Assembly: GCA_020636375.1 (NCBI GenBank)
Contig: JACJXZ010000001.1
Span: 186,001 to 250,000 of the forward strand
Direction of reading: 5' to 3'
DNA: 64,000 nucleotides
From: Lewinellaceae bacterium
GTDB taxonomy: Bacteria > Bacteroidota > Bacteroidia > Chitinophagales > Saprospiraceae
Shown: piece by piece, positions 8,304 to 18,238 of the stretch
How the letters are laid out: each line of letters starts with the position of its first letter
Numbering within the stretch: position 1 is the stretch's first letter
The notes under the pieces: generated by a model
The model's database searches: none
The model's input: the letters and a program-made list of their open reading frames with translations, nothing else
What the model was told of the DNA's origin: nothing
Translations under genes and position numbers: made by a program

Positions 8304-11300
8304 ATGAAAAATTACCTACGTTTTTTTGTGGCTCTAACTGCGGTGCTGTTGCTTGCCGGCCAGGGGTTGGCGCAGGGCACCGTCAAGGGTAAGGCGACGG
8401 ATGACAATGGCGAGCCCCTGATCGGCGCCACCGTCCTTCTGGTGGGCACCAGCAGAGGAACGGCAACCGATTTTGACGGCAACTACGTCCTGGAAAACGT
8501 CCCTGCCGGAGAACAGCAGCTGAGGACGTCCTATACAGGATACGCTGACCTCACCCAAAGCGTAACCGTTATCGACGGACAGACGGTTACCCTCAACTTC
8601 CAACTGGGAGAAGACGTCGAGGTCCTGGAAGAGGTGGTCGTCATTGGTTATGGTTCTGTGAAGAAGGACGACGCCACGGGCGCTGTCAATGCCGTCAGCG
8701 GTGAAAGCTTCAACCGGGGCGCCATTGTTTCCCCCGACCAGCTGATCACGGGGAAAATAGCGGGGGTCCAGATCACCGCCAACAGCGGGGAACCCGGCGG
8801 CCAGTCCTCCATTCGCATCAGAGGGGGGACGTCGGTGAATGCCAACAACGAACCGCTCTATGTCATCGACGGCGTTCCGATCGATAACGCCGCCATCAAC
8901 CCGGGCGGCTTCCAGGCCGGCCGCAACCCGCTCAACTTCCTCAACCCGGAAGACATCGAAACCTTCACCGTGTTGAAAGACGCCTCTGCCACGGCCATCT
9001 ATGGATCGCGGGGTGCCAACGGGGTAATCCTGATCACGACCAAGAAGGGCAAAGCGGGCGACCGGCCGCGCATCAACTACAATGTCTGGGCTTCCGTAGC
9101 CGAGCCGGTCAATACCGTCGAAGTGTTGAACGCCGACCAGTTTCGCTCGCTGGTCACCTCCGCGCAACCGGAGAACCTCAAGCTTCTGCAGGATGCCGAT
9201 ACGGACTGGCAAAACGAGGTGCTGCAATCCGCCTTCGGCCAAAACCACAACCTCAGCCTGATGGGCGGCGGCGAAAGCTTCGGCTACCGCGTCTCTGCCG
9301 GCTACCTCAACCAGGATGGCATTGTGCGCACGTCTAACACCGAGCGGACCAACTTCTCTCTGAATTTCAATCAGAACATGCTCAACAACAGCCTGAAGGT
9401 CAACTTCAACCTGAAGGGAGCATTTACCAAGGACCGCATCAGCCCCAACGGCGTCATCGGCGCAGGCGTTTCCTACAACCCCACCTTGCCGATACGTGAC
9501 CCGGGCAGCATTTTCAACGGTTACTACGAATACCCGCTTTCCGTGCTGAACGCAGGCACCAACCCGGTGGCCGAGCTGGAACAAACCCTCGACCTGAATG
9601 AAGGCGCCCGCGGCCTGGGCAATATCGAGGTCAACTACGACCTGCCCTTCCTCGAAGGCCTGAGCGTGAAAGTCAACGCCGGTTTCGACATCAACAAGGG
9701 GGAACGCAGCCGTTTCCAGCCCTCCACCATCCGCTTCCAGCTCAATACGTCCAACCCGGGTGAAGTCCGCGCGGAAAACTACACCCGGAGAAGCTCACTG
9801 GTGGAAACCTACCTCACCTACGACCGGCCGATTGAATCCATCAACAGCCGGCTGAACTTCCTGGCAGGGTACTCCTATCAGGACTTCAAGAACTCCTTCC
9901 CTTCCTATGTAGCCAACGGCCTGCCGAACGATTTCTTCGGCAACAACAACCCGGCGGGCGCCAACGAAACCCAGCTGAGGAACTCGGTTATCGAGAACCG
10001 GTTGATCTCCTTCTTCGGCCGCGTGAACTTCGATGTATCCAACAAATACCTGCTCACGGCGACGGTTCGCCGGGACGGATCCTCCCGTTTCGGGCCGAAC
10101 AACCGCTGGGGTATCTTCCCCTCGGCAGCCTTTGGGTGGAAAATCTCCGAAGAAGCCTTTATGGAAGGCACCCGGGACGTGCTGAGCAGCCTCAAGCTTC
10201 GCCTCGGCTGGGGGATCACCGGCAACCAGGAAATTGGCGATTACCAGTATCTCGCCCGCTATTTCCCGGGGGATGCGCTATCCCAGTATCAGTTCGGCAA
10301 CGAATTTGTCCCGACGATCCGCCCCACCGCCTTCGACCCCAACCTGAAGTGGGAAGAAACCGAAACCTTCAACGCCGGCCTGGACTTTGACTTCCTCGAT
10401 GGCCGCTTCGGTGGTTCTATCGACGTATATCAGAAGAATACCGATGACCTGCTGTTCACCGTGAATGTTCCCGCAGGCACCAACCTGTCCAACCGGGTAC
10501 TGACCAACATCGGTTCTCTGGAAAACAAAGGGGTCGAACTGGCCCTCAACGGCTACGTCGTCGATACGCGAAGCTTCCAGTGGAACCTGGGCTTCAACGT
10601 GGCCTATAACCGCAACAAGATCACCAAGACTATTGGCGACGAAGACGAAGACTTCCTGGGTATCCTCTACGGCGGCATCTCCGGCGGCGTGGGTACGAAC
10701 ATACAGGTGCTTCGCGTAGGCGAAGCCGTCAGCTCTTTCTTTGTATACCAGCATATCCTGGACGCCGACGGCCTGCCGCGGTCCGACCGGGTCGACTACA
10801 ACGAAGACGGAGAAACCAACCTTCTCGACATGTACATCGACCAGAATGGCGACGGGGTAATCAACGAGAGCGACCGGGTCGTTTTCGGCTCCGCTTTGCC
10901 GGACCTGACCTATGGCCTCACTTCCCGGATGAACTACAAGAACTTTGACCTGAACTTCACCCTGCGCGCCAGCACCGGCAATGAAATCTACAACAACGTC
11001 CTTTCCGGCAACAGCGCCCGCCAGAATGTGACCAACCAGTCGGCGCCGCCCAGCAACGTGCTGGTCCGGGGTTTGCTGGTCGACTTCGAAGAGCCGCAAT
11101 TCTTGTCTGATTATTATGTAGAAGACGCTTCCTTCCTGCGGATGGACAACATCACCCTGGGATATAACTTCCCGCTGACCGGCAAAGCCATTGCCCTGCG
11201 CCTGTACGTTACGGCCCAGAACCTCTTCGTCCTGACCGACTATACCGGCCTGGATCCGGAGATTGGCAACCGCGCCACTTTAGGGCTGCCCGAACTGGGC

Positions 11301-11363
11301 ATCGACCGGGACATCTTCCCGAGGGCGCGCACCATTATCTTCGGCGGGAACCTGGAATTTTAA
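8304..11363 (+). CDS. SusC/RagA family TonB-linked outer-membrane transporter
   Basis: 1019 residues. A signal peptide (about 1-23) is followed by a carboxypeptidase-regulatory-like domain (about 24-100, GTVKGKATDDNGEPLIGATV) and the conserved linker VEVLEEVVVIGYGSVKK. The plug domain has SIRIRGGTSVNANNEPLYVI and the DASATAIYGSRGANGVILIT motif, and a 22-strand barrel ends in aromatic NLEF. It imports oligosaccharide across the outer membrane using TonB energy and forms a lidded complex with the SusD lipoprotein encoded 33 bases downstream. The SusE/F-like gene and GH65 phosphorylase suggest an alpha-gluco-oligosaccharide substrate; that is inference. Confidence 0.96.
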   Translation: MKNYLRFFVALTAVLLLAGQGLAQGTVKGKATDDNGEPLIGATVLLVGTSRGTATDFDGNYVLENVPAGEQQLRTSYTGYADLTQSVTVIDGQTVTLNFQLGEDVEVLEEVVVIGYGSVKKDDATGAVNAVSGESFNRGAIVSPDQLITGKIAGVQITANSGEPGGQSSIRIRGGTSVNANNEPLYVIDGVPIDNAAINPGGFQAGRNPLNFLNPEDIETFTVLKDASATAIYGSRGANGVILITTKKGKAGDRPRINYNVWASVAEPVNTVEVLNADQFRSLVTSAQPENLKLLQDADTDWQNEVLQSAFGQNHNLSLMGGGESFGYRVSAGYLNQDGIVRTSNTERTNFSLNFNQNMLNNSLKVNFNLKGAFTKDRISPNGVIGAGVSYNPTLPIRDPGSIFNGYYEYPLSVLNAGTNPVAELEQTLDLNEGARGLGNIEVNYDLPFLEGLSVKVNAGFDINKGERSRFQPSTIRFQLNTSNPGEVRAENYTRRSSLVETYLTYDRPIESINSRLNFLAGYSYQDFKNSFPSYVANGLPNDFFGNNNPAGANETQLRNSVIENRLISFFGRVNFDVSNKYLLTATVRRDGSSRFGPNNRWGIFPSAAFGWKISEEAFMEGTRDVLSSLKLRLGWGITGNQEIGDYQYLARYFPGDALSQYQFGNEFVPTIRPTAFDPNLKWEETETFNAGLDFDFLDGRFGGSIDVYQKNTDDLLFTVNVPAGTNLSNRVLTNIGSLENKGVELALNGYVVDTRSFQWNLGFNVAYNRNKITKTIGDEDEDFLGILYGGISGGVGTNIQVLRVGEAVSSFFVYQHILDADGLPRSDRVDYNEDGETNLLDMYIDQNGDGVINESDRVVFGSALPDLTYGLTSRMNYKNFDLNFTLRASTGNEIYNNVLSGNSARQNVTNQSAPPSNVLVRGLLVDFEEPQFLSDYYVEDASFLRMDNITLGYNFPLTGKAIALRLYVTAQNLFVLTDYTGLDPEIGNRATLGLPELGIDRDIFPRARTIIFGGNLEF

Positions 11364-11396
11364 TCTGAAATTAGTAAACTAAAATTGATGATAGTC

Positions 11397-12971
11397 ATGA
11401 AAAAATATTCAAAGATCATCTTCATAGCCCTCGCCTTTTTGGGCTCGGCCTGTACCGACCTCGAGCTGTCGCCCAAGAGCGAAGCGGTCCCGGACGTCGT
11501 ATTCCAGGACCCGGACTCTTACCGCCAATTCCTGGCGAAGATTTACGCGGGCCTGTCCACCACAGGGCAGCAGGGGCCTGCCGGCAGCGGCGACATCCAG
11601 GGGATTGACGAAGGCTTTTCTTCCTATATCCGGATGTTGTTCTACGCCCAGGAATTCCCTACGGAAACCGCTCATGTCGGCTGGAATGACCAGACGATCA
11701 AAGATTTCGCTTTCCATGAATGGAACTCCGACGACCCTTTCATTGCCGGCCTGTATTACCGCTTGTTTTACCAGGTCACTATCGCCAATGCTTTCCTGCT
11801 CGAATCGACGGAAGACAAGCTGAGCAGCCGCGGGTTTACGGACGACGTCAAGAAGGAGATAGAAACCTACCGGACGGAAGCGCGCTTCCTGCGGGCCCTC
11901 TCCTACTGGCACGCCCTTGACCTGTTCCGGAACATCCCCTTCTTCACGGAAACGGACCTGGGCGCCGAAGCGCCGGAACAGGGAACACCGCAGGAGGTTT
12001 TCGACTTTATCGAATCGGAGTTGCTGGCTATCGAGAACGCGCTGCCGGGCCCGGGAGAAAACCAATACGGCCGGGCAGACCGGGCCGCTGCCTGGACGCT
12101 GCTGGCGAAGTTGTACCTGAACGCGGAAGTGTACATCGGGCAGAACCGCTATGCAGACTGCCTCACGTACTGCAGCAAGGTCATCGATTCCGGTGTTTTT
12201 GACCTGAACCCGGTATTCCAGCACAATTTCAACGCCGACAACCACACGTCTCCGGAGTTCATCTTCCCGGTGACGTTCGACGGGCTCCGGACCCAGGGTT
12301 ACGGGGGCACCACTTTCCTCACCCATGCTGTTGTCGGAGGCGATATGGACAAGGATGACTACGGCATCGACAATGGCTGGGGCGGCGTCCGGGTGACCCG
12401 CCAGTTCGTGGAGCTGTTTCCTGATGTTACCGGCGAGATCGACTCCCGCGCCATTTTCTTCACGGAAGGGCAGAACATCGATGTCACAGTTGACAATGTC
12501 GGGGCTTTTGAAAATGGCTACGCCATGCCCAAGTTCACCAACATCACTTCTGAAGGCGACCCGGGCAGCAACCTTGGCTTCCCGGACACCGACTTCCCCG
12601 TGTTCCGCCTGGCCGATGTTTACCTCATGTATGCTGAATGCGTCGTCAGAGGGGCCGGCGGCGACATGGGCACCGCTGTTGAATACGTCAACCGGGTTCG
12701 GGAGCGGGCCTATGGAGACGACAGCGGCAACATCACGGAAGCAGAGCTGACGGAAGATTTCCTGCTGGACGAGCGGGGGCGCGAACTCGCCTACGAGTGC
12801 CACCGCCGCACCGACCGCATCCGTTTTGGCAAATTCACCACCGAAGGCCTGTGGCAACTGAAAGGAAGGGCAGACGAAGGCGTGCCGACCCCGGCGTGGC
12901 GGAACATCTACCCCATCCCGTCGGCCGAGATCATCGCCAACCCCAAACTGAAACAGAATCCGGAATACTAA
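11397..12971 (+). CDS. SusD/RagB family nutrient-binding outer-membrane lipoprotein
   Basis: 524 residues from ATG 11397 (MKKYSKIIFIALAFLGSACT). TTG or ATG codons a few positions upstream are possible, but MKK fits a lipoprotein signal. The lipobox LGSAC gives lipidated Cys19. The SusD-like N-terminal segment (YRQFLAKIYAGLS), TPR-like helical core and conserved C-terminal RGRELAYECHRRTDRIRFGK, ending in WRNIYPIPSAEIIANPKLKQNPEY, are all present. It caps the SusC barrel and captures glycan. It is in an operon with the upstream SusC and downstream SusE/F-like gene. Confidence 0.96.
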   Translation: MKKYSKIIFIALAFLGSACTDLELSPKSEAVPDVVFQDPDSYRQFLAKIYAGLSTTGQQGPAGSGDIQGIDEGFSSYIRMLFYAQEFPTETAHVGWNDQTIKDFAFHEWNSDDPFIAGLYYRLFYQVTIANAFLLESTEDKLSSRGFTDDVKKEIETYRTEARFLRALSYWHALDLFRNIPFFTETDLGAEAPEQGTPQEVFDFIESELLAIENALPGPGENQYGRADRAAAWTLLAKLYLNAEVYIGQNRYADCLTYCSKVIDSGVFDLNPVFQHNFNADNHTSPEFIFPVTFDGLRTQGYGGTTFLTHAVVGGDMDKDDYGIDNGWGGVRVTRQFVELFPDVTGEIDSRAIFFTEGQNIDVTVDNVGAFENGYAMPKFTNITSEGDPGSNLGFPDTDFPVFRLADVYLMYAECVVRGAGGDMGTAVEYVNRVRERAYGDDSGNITEAELTEDFLLDERGRELAYECHRRTDRIRFGKFTTEGLWQLKGRADEGVPTPAWRNIYPIPSAEIIANPKLKQNPEY

Positions 12972-13045
12972 AAACGATGAGCCGGAGGGCGGTACTTTCG
13001 TTTACCACTGCCCTTCGGCCCCGAATTTTTAATCATTGAAAAGAA

Positions 13046-14926
13046 ATGAAAATGAAAATCATAAAGCTTTTATCTCTTTTGCTGGGCATAGTGCTTATCG
13101 CCTATTCCTGCTCCAAAGACGAGCTGGATGCAGATGCGCTCACCGACCTGCCGCCCGGCGTGGTCAGCATAAGCCCCGCCAATAACAGCCAAAGGGGCGT
13201 TGGCTATTTTGACGTCAAAGTAGTTCTGGCAGACGGGACGAACTCGCCCCTGGCTTCCGCTACGCTAACCCTCAGCGATGAGTTCGGGAACGTCCTGGGG
13301 ACCAAAGGCAAGGGCCTGTCGGGCACCCTGGATTCCATCATCCTGGAAGGCAGCGAGCTCTCTCCTACCGCCGACTTGCTGGGCGACGGGACCTATGTCA
13401 TCGATCTGGTCGCCACCGACGCCAGCGGCAACGAGCTGATCCGCAAAACGACGTTCGCGATTAAAACAGCCGGGGCCAACCACGACGCCATCTGGCTGGC
13501 CGGCGTCTTCAACAATTGGGACACGGAAGGCACCCATCCGCTCGAATTGGTGGCTGCCAACACCTGGCAAATCTCCGGCGTAGACCTGCTGGGCGAGCCC
13601 TGGAAACTAAAAAACCAGCTGGACTGGTCGGATGAGGATTGGGGCGACTCAGACTGTGATTTCGTCATGGAAAGCAACCAGGGGCCCAATGGCAATGCCG
13701 ATACGGATTGCGGATTTTCCGGCCTGGTTACCATTACGTTCAACGACCAGACCCTGGAATATACGGTCACTCAGGATGTGACGTTCGACACCGACCTCAG
13801 CGGATTGTACCTGTTGGGCACGTTCAACAATTTTGAGGGCAGCGATTACCGGTTCACCCTGGTTGACGACAATACCTGGCGCCTGTCGGAAGTCGAACTC
13901 CAGCCAGGCTATAAATTCAAATTCGCGGAAGGCCCCAACTTCATGGGCCGCAACTGGGGCGACAACGAAGGAGACGGCATTGCCGAAGAATTCGGATCGA
14001 ACATCATGTTTATGGAGCAAGAGGGCATCTACTCCATTACCTTCAACGAGAAGTCGCTGCAATATACCGTTGAATTCCTGAGTGCCCCCGGATTCGAGTC
14101 CATCGGGCTTATCGGCGACGCCACGCCCAACGGCTGGGATGGCCCCGACCACAACATGACCGACAACGGCGACGGCACCTACTCCCTGGTGATCGACCTG
14201 GTTGACGGTTTTGCCAAGTTCCGTGCCGAAGATGACTGGGCAGTCAACTGGGGCAGCGACCAGTGGCCCTCCGGAATAGGCGTACAGGACGGGCCCAATA
14301 TCCCGGTAGTGGCCGGAAGGTATAACATCACTTTCAACCCCGGCACCGGAGAATACAGCTTTGCGGAAGATACTGGATTCGAATCCATCGGTATCATTGG
14401 CTCCGCAACGCCCGGCGGCTGGGACAGCGATACCGATATGACGGACAATGGCGACGGCACTTACAGCTTGCTGATCGGCCTGCTCGACGGCGAAGCCAAG
14501 TTCCGTGCCAACAACGACTGGCCAGTCAACTGGGGTGCTACAGATTTCCCTGCGGGAACTGGCGTGCAGGACGGGCCGAATATCCCGGTCTCTTTCGGCC
14601 TGTATTGGGTCACCTTCAACAGCAATACCGGGGAGTATAACTTTGAACCGGCTTCGGTGGGTATCATCGGCAGCGCCACTCCGGGCGGTTGGGATTCGGA
14701 TACCGACATGGCCCCGAGCGATGCGAACCCGAGTGTGGTCGTCCTCAATGTCGACCTTGTTGATGGGGAGGCAAAGTTCCGCCTGAACAACGACTGGCCG
14801 GTCAACTGGGGCGCCGCGGACTTCCCAACCGGAATCGGCGTACAGGATGGGCCGAACATCCCGGTAACTGCAGGCAACTACGATGTTTCGTTTAATGTGT
14901 TGACAGGAGAGTACAGTTTTGAGTAA
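13046..14926 (+). CDS. SusE/SusF-like surface glycan-binding lipoprotein with three tandem C-terminal modules
   Basis: 626 residues. A signal peptide with lipobox gives Cys22 (IAYSC). An Ig-like SusE N-terminal domain spans about residues 30-150. SusF-type starch-binding modules begin WLAGVFNNWDTEG (about 150-235) and LYLLGTFNNFEG (about 250-345). Three nearly identical modules follow at about 349-443, 444-537 and 538-626, each with IG(D/S)ATPxGWD, DGTYSL, (A/P)VNWG and GVQDGPNIPV. Tryptophan-rich positions fit carbohydrate stacking. It lies 74 bases after susD and is followed by a strong terminator, so it ends the operon. Binding of alpha-glucan is inferred from family and context. Confidence 0.9.
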   Translation: MKMKIIKLLSLLLGIVLIAYSCSKDELDADALTDLPPGVVSISPANNSQRGVGYFDVKVVLADGTNSPLASATLTLSDEFGNVLGTKGKGLSGTLDSIILEGSELSPTADLLGDGTYVIDLVATDASGNELIRKTTFAIKTAGANHDAIWLAGVFNNWDTEGTHPLELVAANTWQISGVDLLGEPWKLKNQLDWSDEDWGDSDCDFVMESNQGPNGNADTDCGFSGLVTITFNDQTLEYTVTQDVTFDTDLSGLYLLGTFNNFEGSDYRFTLVDDNTWRLSEVELQPGYKFKFAEGPNFMGRNWGDNEGDGIAEEFGSNIMFMEQEGIYSITFNEKSLQYTVEFLSAPGFESIGLIGDATPNGWDGPDHNMTDNGDGTYSLVIDLVDGFAKFRAEDDWAVNWGSDQWPSGIGVQDGPNIPVVAGRYNITFNPGTGEYSFAEDTGFESIGIIGSATPGGWDSDTDMTDNGDGTYSLLIGLLDGEAKFRANNDWPVNWGATDFPAGTGVQDGPNIPVSFGLYWVTFNSNTGEYNFEPASVGIIGSATPGGWDSDTDMAPSDANPSVVVLNVDLVDGEAKFRLNNDWPVNWGAADFPTGIGVQDGPNIPVTAGNYDVSFNVLTGEYSFE

Positions 14927-14945
14927 CAACCAAGCTTAGCGGATG

Positions 14946-14984
14946 AAAAAACGGCATTCCAGGTCACCTGGAATGCCGTTTTTC
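14946..14984 (+). terminator. rho-independent terminator of the susCDE operon
   Basis: A near-perfect palindrome (arms 14946-14964 and 14966-14984, core CGGCATTCCAGGT / ACCTGGAATGCCG) is bordered by five or more A on the left and T on the right, 20 bases after the SusE/F stop codon. It would also work on the minus strand. Confidence 0.92.
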
Positions 14985-15068
14985 TTTGTTGGTTATTGGT
15001 TGTCGCCTGCATGTAGCCTTAAAAGGTGGCCTTTTCTAGCTTAAAGGTTGGTCTCCAAACATGCTCTT

Positions 15069-15255
15069 AGGGATTGCGCAACAATAAATTACCCATTTAT
15101 CCTCGTTCTTTTGCGCGCTGGCGGCCCCGACACTCCGTGTGCGGGGTAGACTGTTGCCAAGCCTCGCCGTAGCGCTGCTATGCCTGCGTTTGGCGCCTTG
15201 CCAGCACACAAAATAACTTCGTCTATTCTGTGTAACTTATTATTGCGCAATCCCT
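15069..15255. repeat. large imperfect palindromic repeat element, copy 1 (complete)
   Basis: A 187-bp element is bounded by a perfect 13-bp inverted repeat (AGGGATTGCGCAA at 15069-15081 and its complement at 15243-15255). Inside, TTTTGCGCGCTGGC pairs with GCCAGCACACAAAA across a core that reads GTTGCCAAGCCTCGCCGTAG ... GCTATGCCTGCGTTTGGCGC. A second copy lies at 22871-22991. Copy 1 additionally holds a 22-bp GC hairpin (15125-15146) that is absent from copy 2. It fills most of the 343-base gap between the susCDE terminator and the next gene. Confidence 0.8.
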
Positions 15256-15269
15256 TAGTGCCAACTGGG

Positions 15270-15839
15270 CTACCCTTCCACCCCAAACTGCGCTTTAGTC
15301 GGCCGGGTCAGCAGGTTGATCACCTTGGTAATGACTCCTGCCACCTTAGTCTTGTTGACCCCCGCCCAGGTCATCGTATCCTGTTCTTTGTTGACACCCT
15401 GAATCTCCCACTGGGCGTCTTCCGCATCGACGATATTATCCAGGTAAAGGATAACTTTGCCGTCCTCATCCTGCAACTGCCAGGAGCCGTAGCCCGTTTT
15501 ATCCTCCCAGTGGCCGGACTCGAAGGTGCCGTCGTTGAAAAAGCGGAACCAGCGCCCTTTGTTGGCGGCCCGGGCACCAGCCTGGTCGGCGACATAAAAT
15601 TCGAAAACCCAGAAATCCCTCGTCAGGATAGGCACCATCGGATGGTCGCCTGCCGGCACCGGGGAGATGAAGGCTCCGGAATCACCCGACCGGGGGGCAT
15701 TGGCTGCCGCGCTTTGCGTTCCGGCGCTTTCCGGGGCGGCAGCAGCCTGTTCTTGCCGTGGTTCCTGGCTCTGCGATCCTCCATCTCCGGAACAGGACCA
15801 CAAGCTCAGCAGTAGTATGCAAAAAATAGTCTGTTTCAT
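15270..15839 (-). CDS. lipoprotein of unknown function
   Basis: 189 residues with a lipoprotein signal peptide (MKQTIFCILLLSLWSC, Cys16). Then comes a Gln/Ala/Ser-rich linker (about 20-55) and a beta-rich C-terminal domain containing WRFFNDGTFESGHW-like and YGSWQLQDEDGKVILYLDN segments. This resembles small lipocalin-like 'expected output' domains common in Bacteroidota. The gene lies 45 bases downstream of the GH65 gene on the same strand and may be part of its operon. A role is not recognisable. Confidence 0.72.
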   Translation of the reverse strand: MKQTIFCILLLSLWSCSGDGGSQSQEPRQEQAAAAPESAGTQSAAANAPRSGDSGAFISPVPAGDHPMVPILTRDFWVFEFYVADQAGARAANKGRWFRFFNDGTFESGHWEDKTGYGSWQLQDEDGKVILYLDNIVDAEDAQWEIQGVNKEQDTMTWAGVNKTKVAGVITKVINLLTRPTKAQFGVEG

Positions 15840-15884
15840 GGTTTAAGATAATTTGTATTTTAATTCACTCCCCTCCAGTGCACA

Positions 15885-18194
15885 CTAATGTGCCACTTCG
15901 ACGCTGCCGTTGGCAGGCAAGCTCTTATCCTGCCCGTAGACCCTGATCGCCAAAGCCCGCCCGCTGTGGTTGTGGATGACAGATTTATCCTGGCTGACGT
16001 TCACCTCCAGGTAACTTCCCCGGAAACGGACCTTGAAAGAATAGGATTTCCATTTTTTGGGAATAAAGGGGCTGAACTGCACCTTGCCGTCGTATACCCG
16101 CATTCCGCCGAAGCCTTTCACGAAGGCCATCCAGGTGCCAGCCATGCTGGTGGTATGGCATCCGTCCTCGGTATCGTTGTTGTAGTCGTCGAGGTCGAGG
16201 CGGGCGGTGCGCAGGTACATCTCGTAGGCTTTCTCCTCCTTGCCCAGTTTGGAAGCCAGGATGACGTGGACACAGGGTGAAAGGGAAGATTCGTGGACGG
16301 TGCGCGGCTCGTAGAAATCAAAGTTGCGGCGGATGGTGTCCTCGTCGAAGTCCTGCTCGAAGAAATAAAGGCCCTGCAGCACGTCGGCCTGTTTGATGAA
16401 AACAGAGCGCAGGATGCGGTCCCACGACCAGTTCTGGTTCAATGGGCGGTCGCTTTTCCTGAGGTCTGCCGTCGTCAGCAATTCCTTGTCCAGGAAGCCG
16501 TCGTGCTGGACGAAGATGCCCAGTTCTTCATCCTGTGGCAGGTAGAAGTTGTCTGCGATCTCCTTCCATTTACTGGTTTCGGTATGCTTGTAGAACTTGA
16601 GCCGTTCTTCCAGGTGAGCATACTTCTCCGGGGCATTTTTTTCTACGTACCCGATGGCTTCCAAGGCGTACTGCAGGCACCAGCGGGCGATGTAGTTGGT
16701 ATACCAGTTGTTGTTGACGTTGTTTTCATATTCGTTGGGGCCGGTGACGCCGTGCATGACATACTTGCCGCGGCGTTCCGAGAAATGCACGCGCTGGGCC
16801 CAGAACCGGGCGATGCCGATGAGCACTTCCAGGCCGTACTCGATCAGGTATTCTTCTTCGCCGGTGTATCGCACATAGTCGTAAATAGCGTAGGCGATGG
16901 CGCCGTTGCGGTGGATTTCCTCAAAAGTGATCTCCCATTCGTTGTGGCATTCCTCCCCGTTCATGGTCACCATGGGATAGAGGGCGGCGCCGTCCCTGAA
17001 ACCCAGTTTTTGGGCATTCTCAATAGCTTTTTGCAGGTGCCGGTACCGGTAGATGAGCAGGTTCCGGGCCACGTGCTGGTCGGCGGTAGCCAGGTAGAAG
17101 GGGAAGCAGTAGGCCTCTGTGTCCCAGTAGGTGCTTCCGCCGTATTTTTCGCCGGTAAAGCCTTTGGGGCCGATATTGAGGCGGTCATCCTCGCCGGTAT
17201 AGGTCTGGTAGAGTTGGAAGATGTTGAAACGGATGCCCTGCTGGGCGGCCACGTCGCCCTCGATGCGAATGTCCGCCTCTTCCCATTTGGCCTTCCAGGC
17301 TTTCGCCTGTTCGGCCATCAGCGCCTCGAACCCTCTGTCGAAGGCTCTTTTTACGGCCTCTTTACACTTTGCCAGGAGTTCTTCTTTCTCATAATTCAGG
17401 GAAGAAACATTGGCAGCATATTTATAAACGACGACCTCCCTGTCCTCTTCGCAGTGCAGGTCGACTGTACATCCGACGTACTTTTCCTTTTGAATCCGGA
17501 AGGAGTTGAAGTCGATCTCTTCCCCTCCATCGACGATGGCAAATTTCATCCCGGTGCAAACCTGAAACTCCGTTTTCTTGGTTTCGGCAAGCACATATCC
17601 GGAGCGGCGCTTCACCTTTTTTTCCACCTCTACCCAGAATTTCTCATCGTAGTTGGAGTCTTCATTGACCACATCGGCGTCGACGTAGGGGGTCAGGCTG
17701 AGCGTGCCGGAAAAATCGAGCGGCGTGACAGCGTAGCGGATGGCACCCACTTCGTCATCGACGATGCTGCAGAACCGGCGGGCCTGGACTTTGACCCTCC
17801 TGCCGCTGACCATGGTGGCGACAAAGCTGCGTTCGAGGTAGCCCTCCTGCATGTTGAGTTCCCGGCGAAATTCATCGACCTTGCATTTGGCGAGGTCGAG
17901 CGCTTCGCCGTCAAATTCGACCTTAATGCCGATCCAGTTGGCGGCATTGAGCACCTTGGCGAAATATTCCGGGTAGCCGATCTTCCACCACCCCACTCTG
18001 GTCTTGTCGGGGTAATAAATGCCGGCTACGTAATTGCCCGGGAGGGTATCGCCGGAGAAATCTTCTTCGAAGTTGGCCCGTTGGCCAAACCGGCCGTTGC
18101 CGATGCTGAAGACGCTTTCCGATATGCGGTTATGGCTTTTGTGAAAGCCTTCCTCGATGATACGCCATTCGTCGTGTTTGAGGTACTCCTTCAT
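15885..18194 (-). CDS. glycoside hydrolase family 65 disaccharide phosphorylase (maltose phosphorylase-like)
   Basis: 769 residues, normal for GH65, without signal peptide, so cytosolic. It phosphorolyses an alpha-glucosidic disaccharide to beta-glucose 1-phosphate and glucose. The N-terminal beta-sandwich starts MKEYLKHDEWRIIEEGFH. The (alpha/alpha)6 barrel carries STYWDTEAYCFPFY (about 355-366) and GPNEYENNV with the general acid Glu488, aligning with Glu487 of Lactobacillus maltose phosphorylase. The phosphate-site motif HESSLSPC follows. pgmB lies 44 bases upstream on the same strand; it converts the glucose 1-phosphate product. Maltose is most likely, with trehalose or kojibiose possible. 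Confidence 0.93.
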   Translation of the reverse strand: MKEYLKHDEWRIIEEGFHKSHNRISESVFSIGNGRFGQRANFEEDFSGDTLPGNYVAGIYYPDKTRVGWWKIGYPEYFAKVLNAANWIGIKVEFDGEALDLAKCKVDEFRRELNMQEGYLERSFVATMVSGRRVKVQARRFCSIVDDEVGAIRYAVTPLDFSGTLSLTPYVDADVVNEDSNYDEKFWVEVEKKVKRRSGYVLAETKKTEFQVCTGMKFAIVDGGEEIDFNSFRIQKEKYVGCTVDLHCEEDREVVVYKYAANVSSLNYEKEELLAKCKEAVKRAFDRGFEALMAEQAKAWKAKWEEADIRIEGDVAAQQGIRFNIFQLYQTYTGEDDRLNIGPKGFTGEKYGGSTYWDTEAYCFPFYLATADQHVARNLLIYRYRHLQKAIENAQKLGFRDGAALYPMVTMNGEECHNEWEITFEEIHRNGAIAYAIYDYVRYTGEEEYLIEYGLEVLIGIARFWAQRVHFSERRGKYVMHGVTGPNEYENNVNNNWYTNYIARWCLQYALEAIGYVEKNAPEKYAHLEERLKFYKHTETSKWKEIADNFYLPQDEELGIFVQHDGFLDKELLTTADLRKSDRPLNQNWSWDRILRSVFIKQADVLQGLYFFEQDFDEDTIRRNFDFYEPRTVHESSLSPCVHVILASKLGKEEKAYEMYLRTARLDLDDYNNDTEDGCHTTSMAGTWMAFVKGFGGMRVYDGKVQFSPFIPKKWKSYSFKVRFRGSYLEVNVSQDKSVIHNHSGRALAIRVYGQDKSLPANGSVEVAH

Positions 18195-18238
18195 ACGTTG
18201 TATTTGTGGTTACAGGTTTTGTAATGATGTAAAAGTTA

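Noticed and set aside
16293..18224. A 643-codon open frame opposite the GH65 gene
   Set aside because: Complementary shadow of a clearly conserved enzyme; no signal or family pattern.
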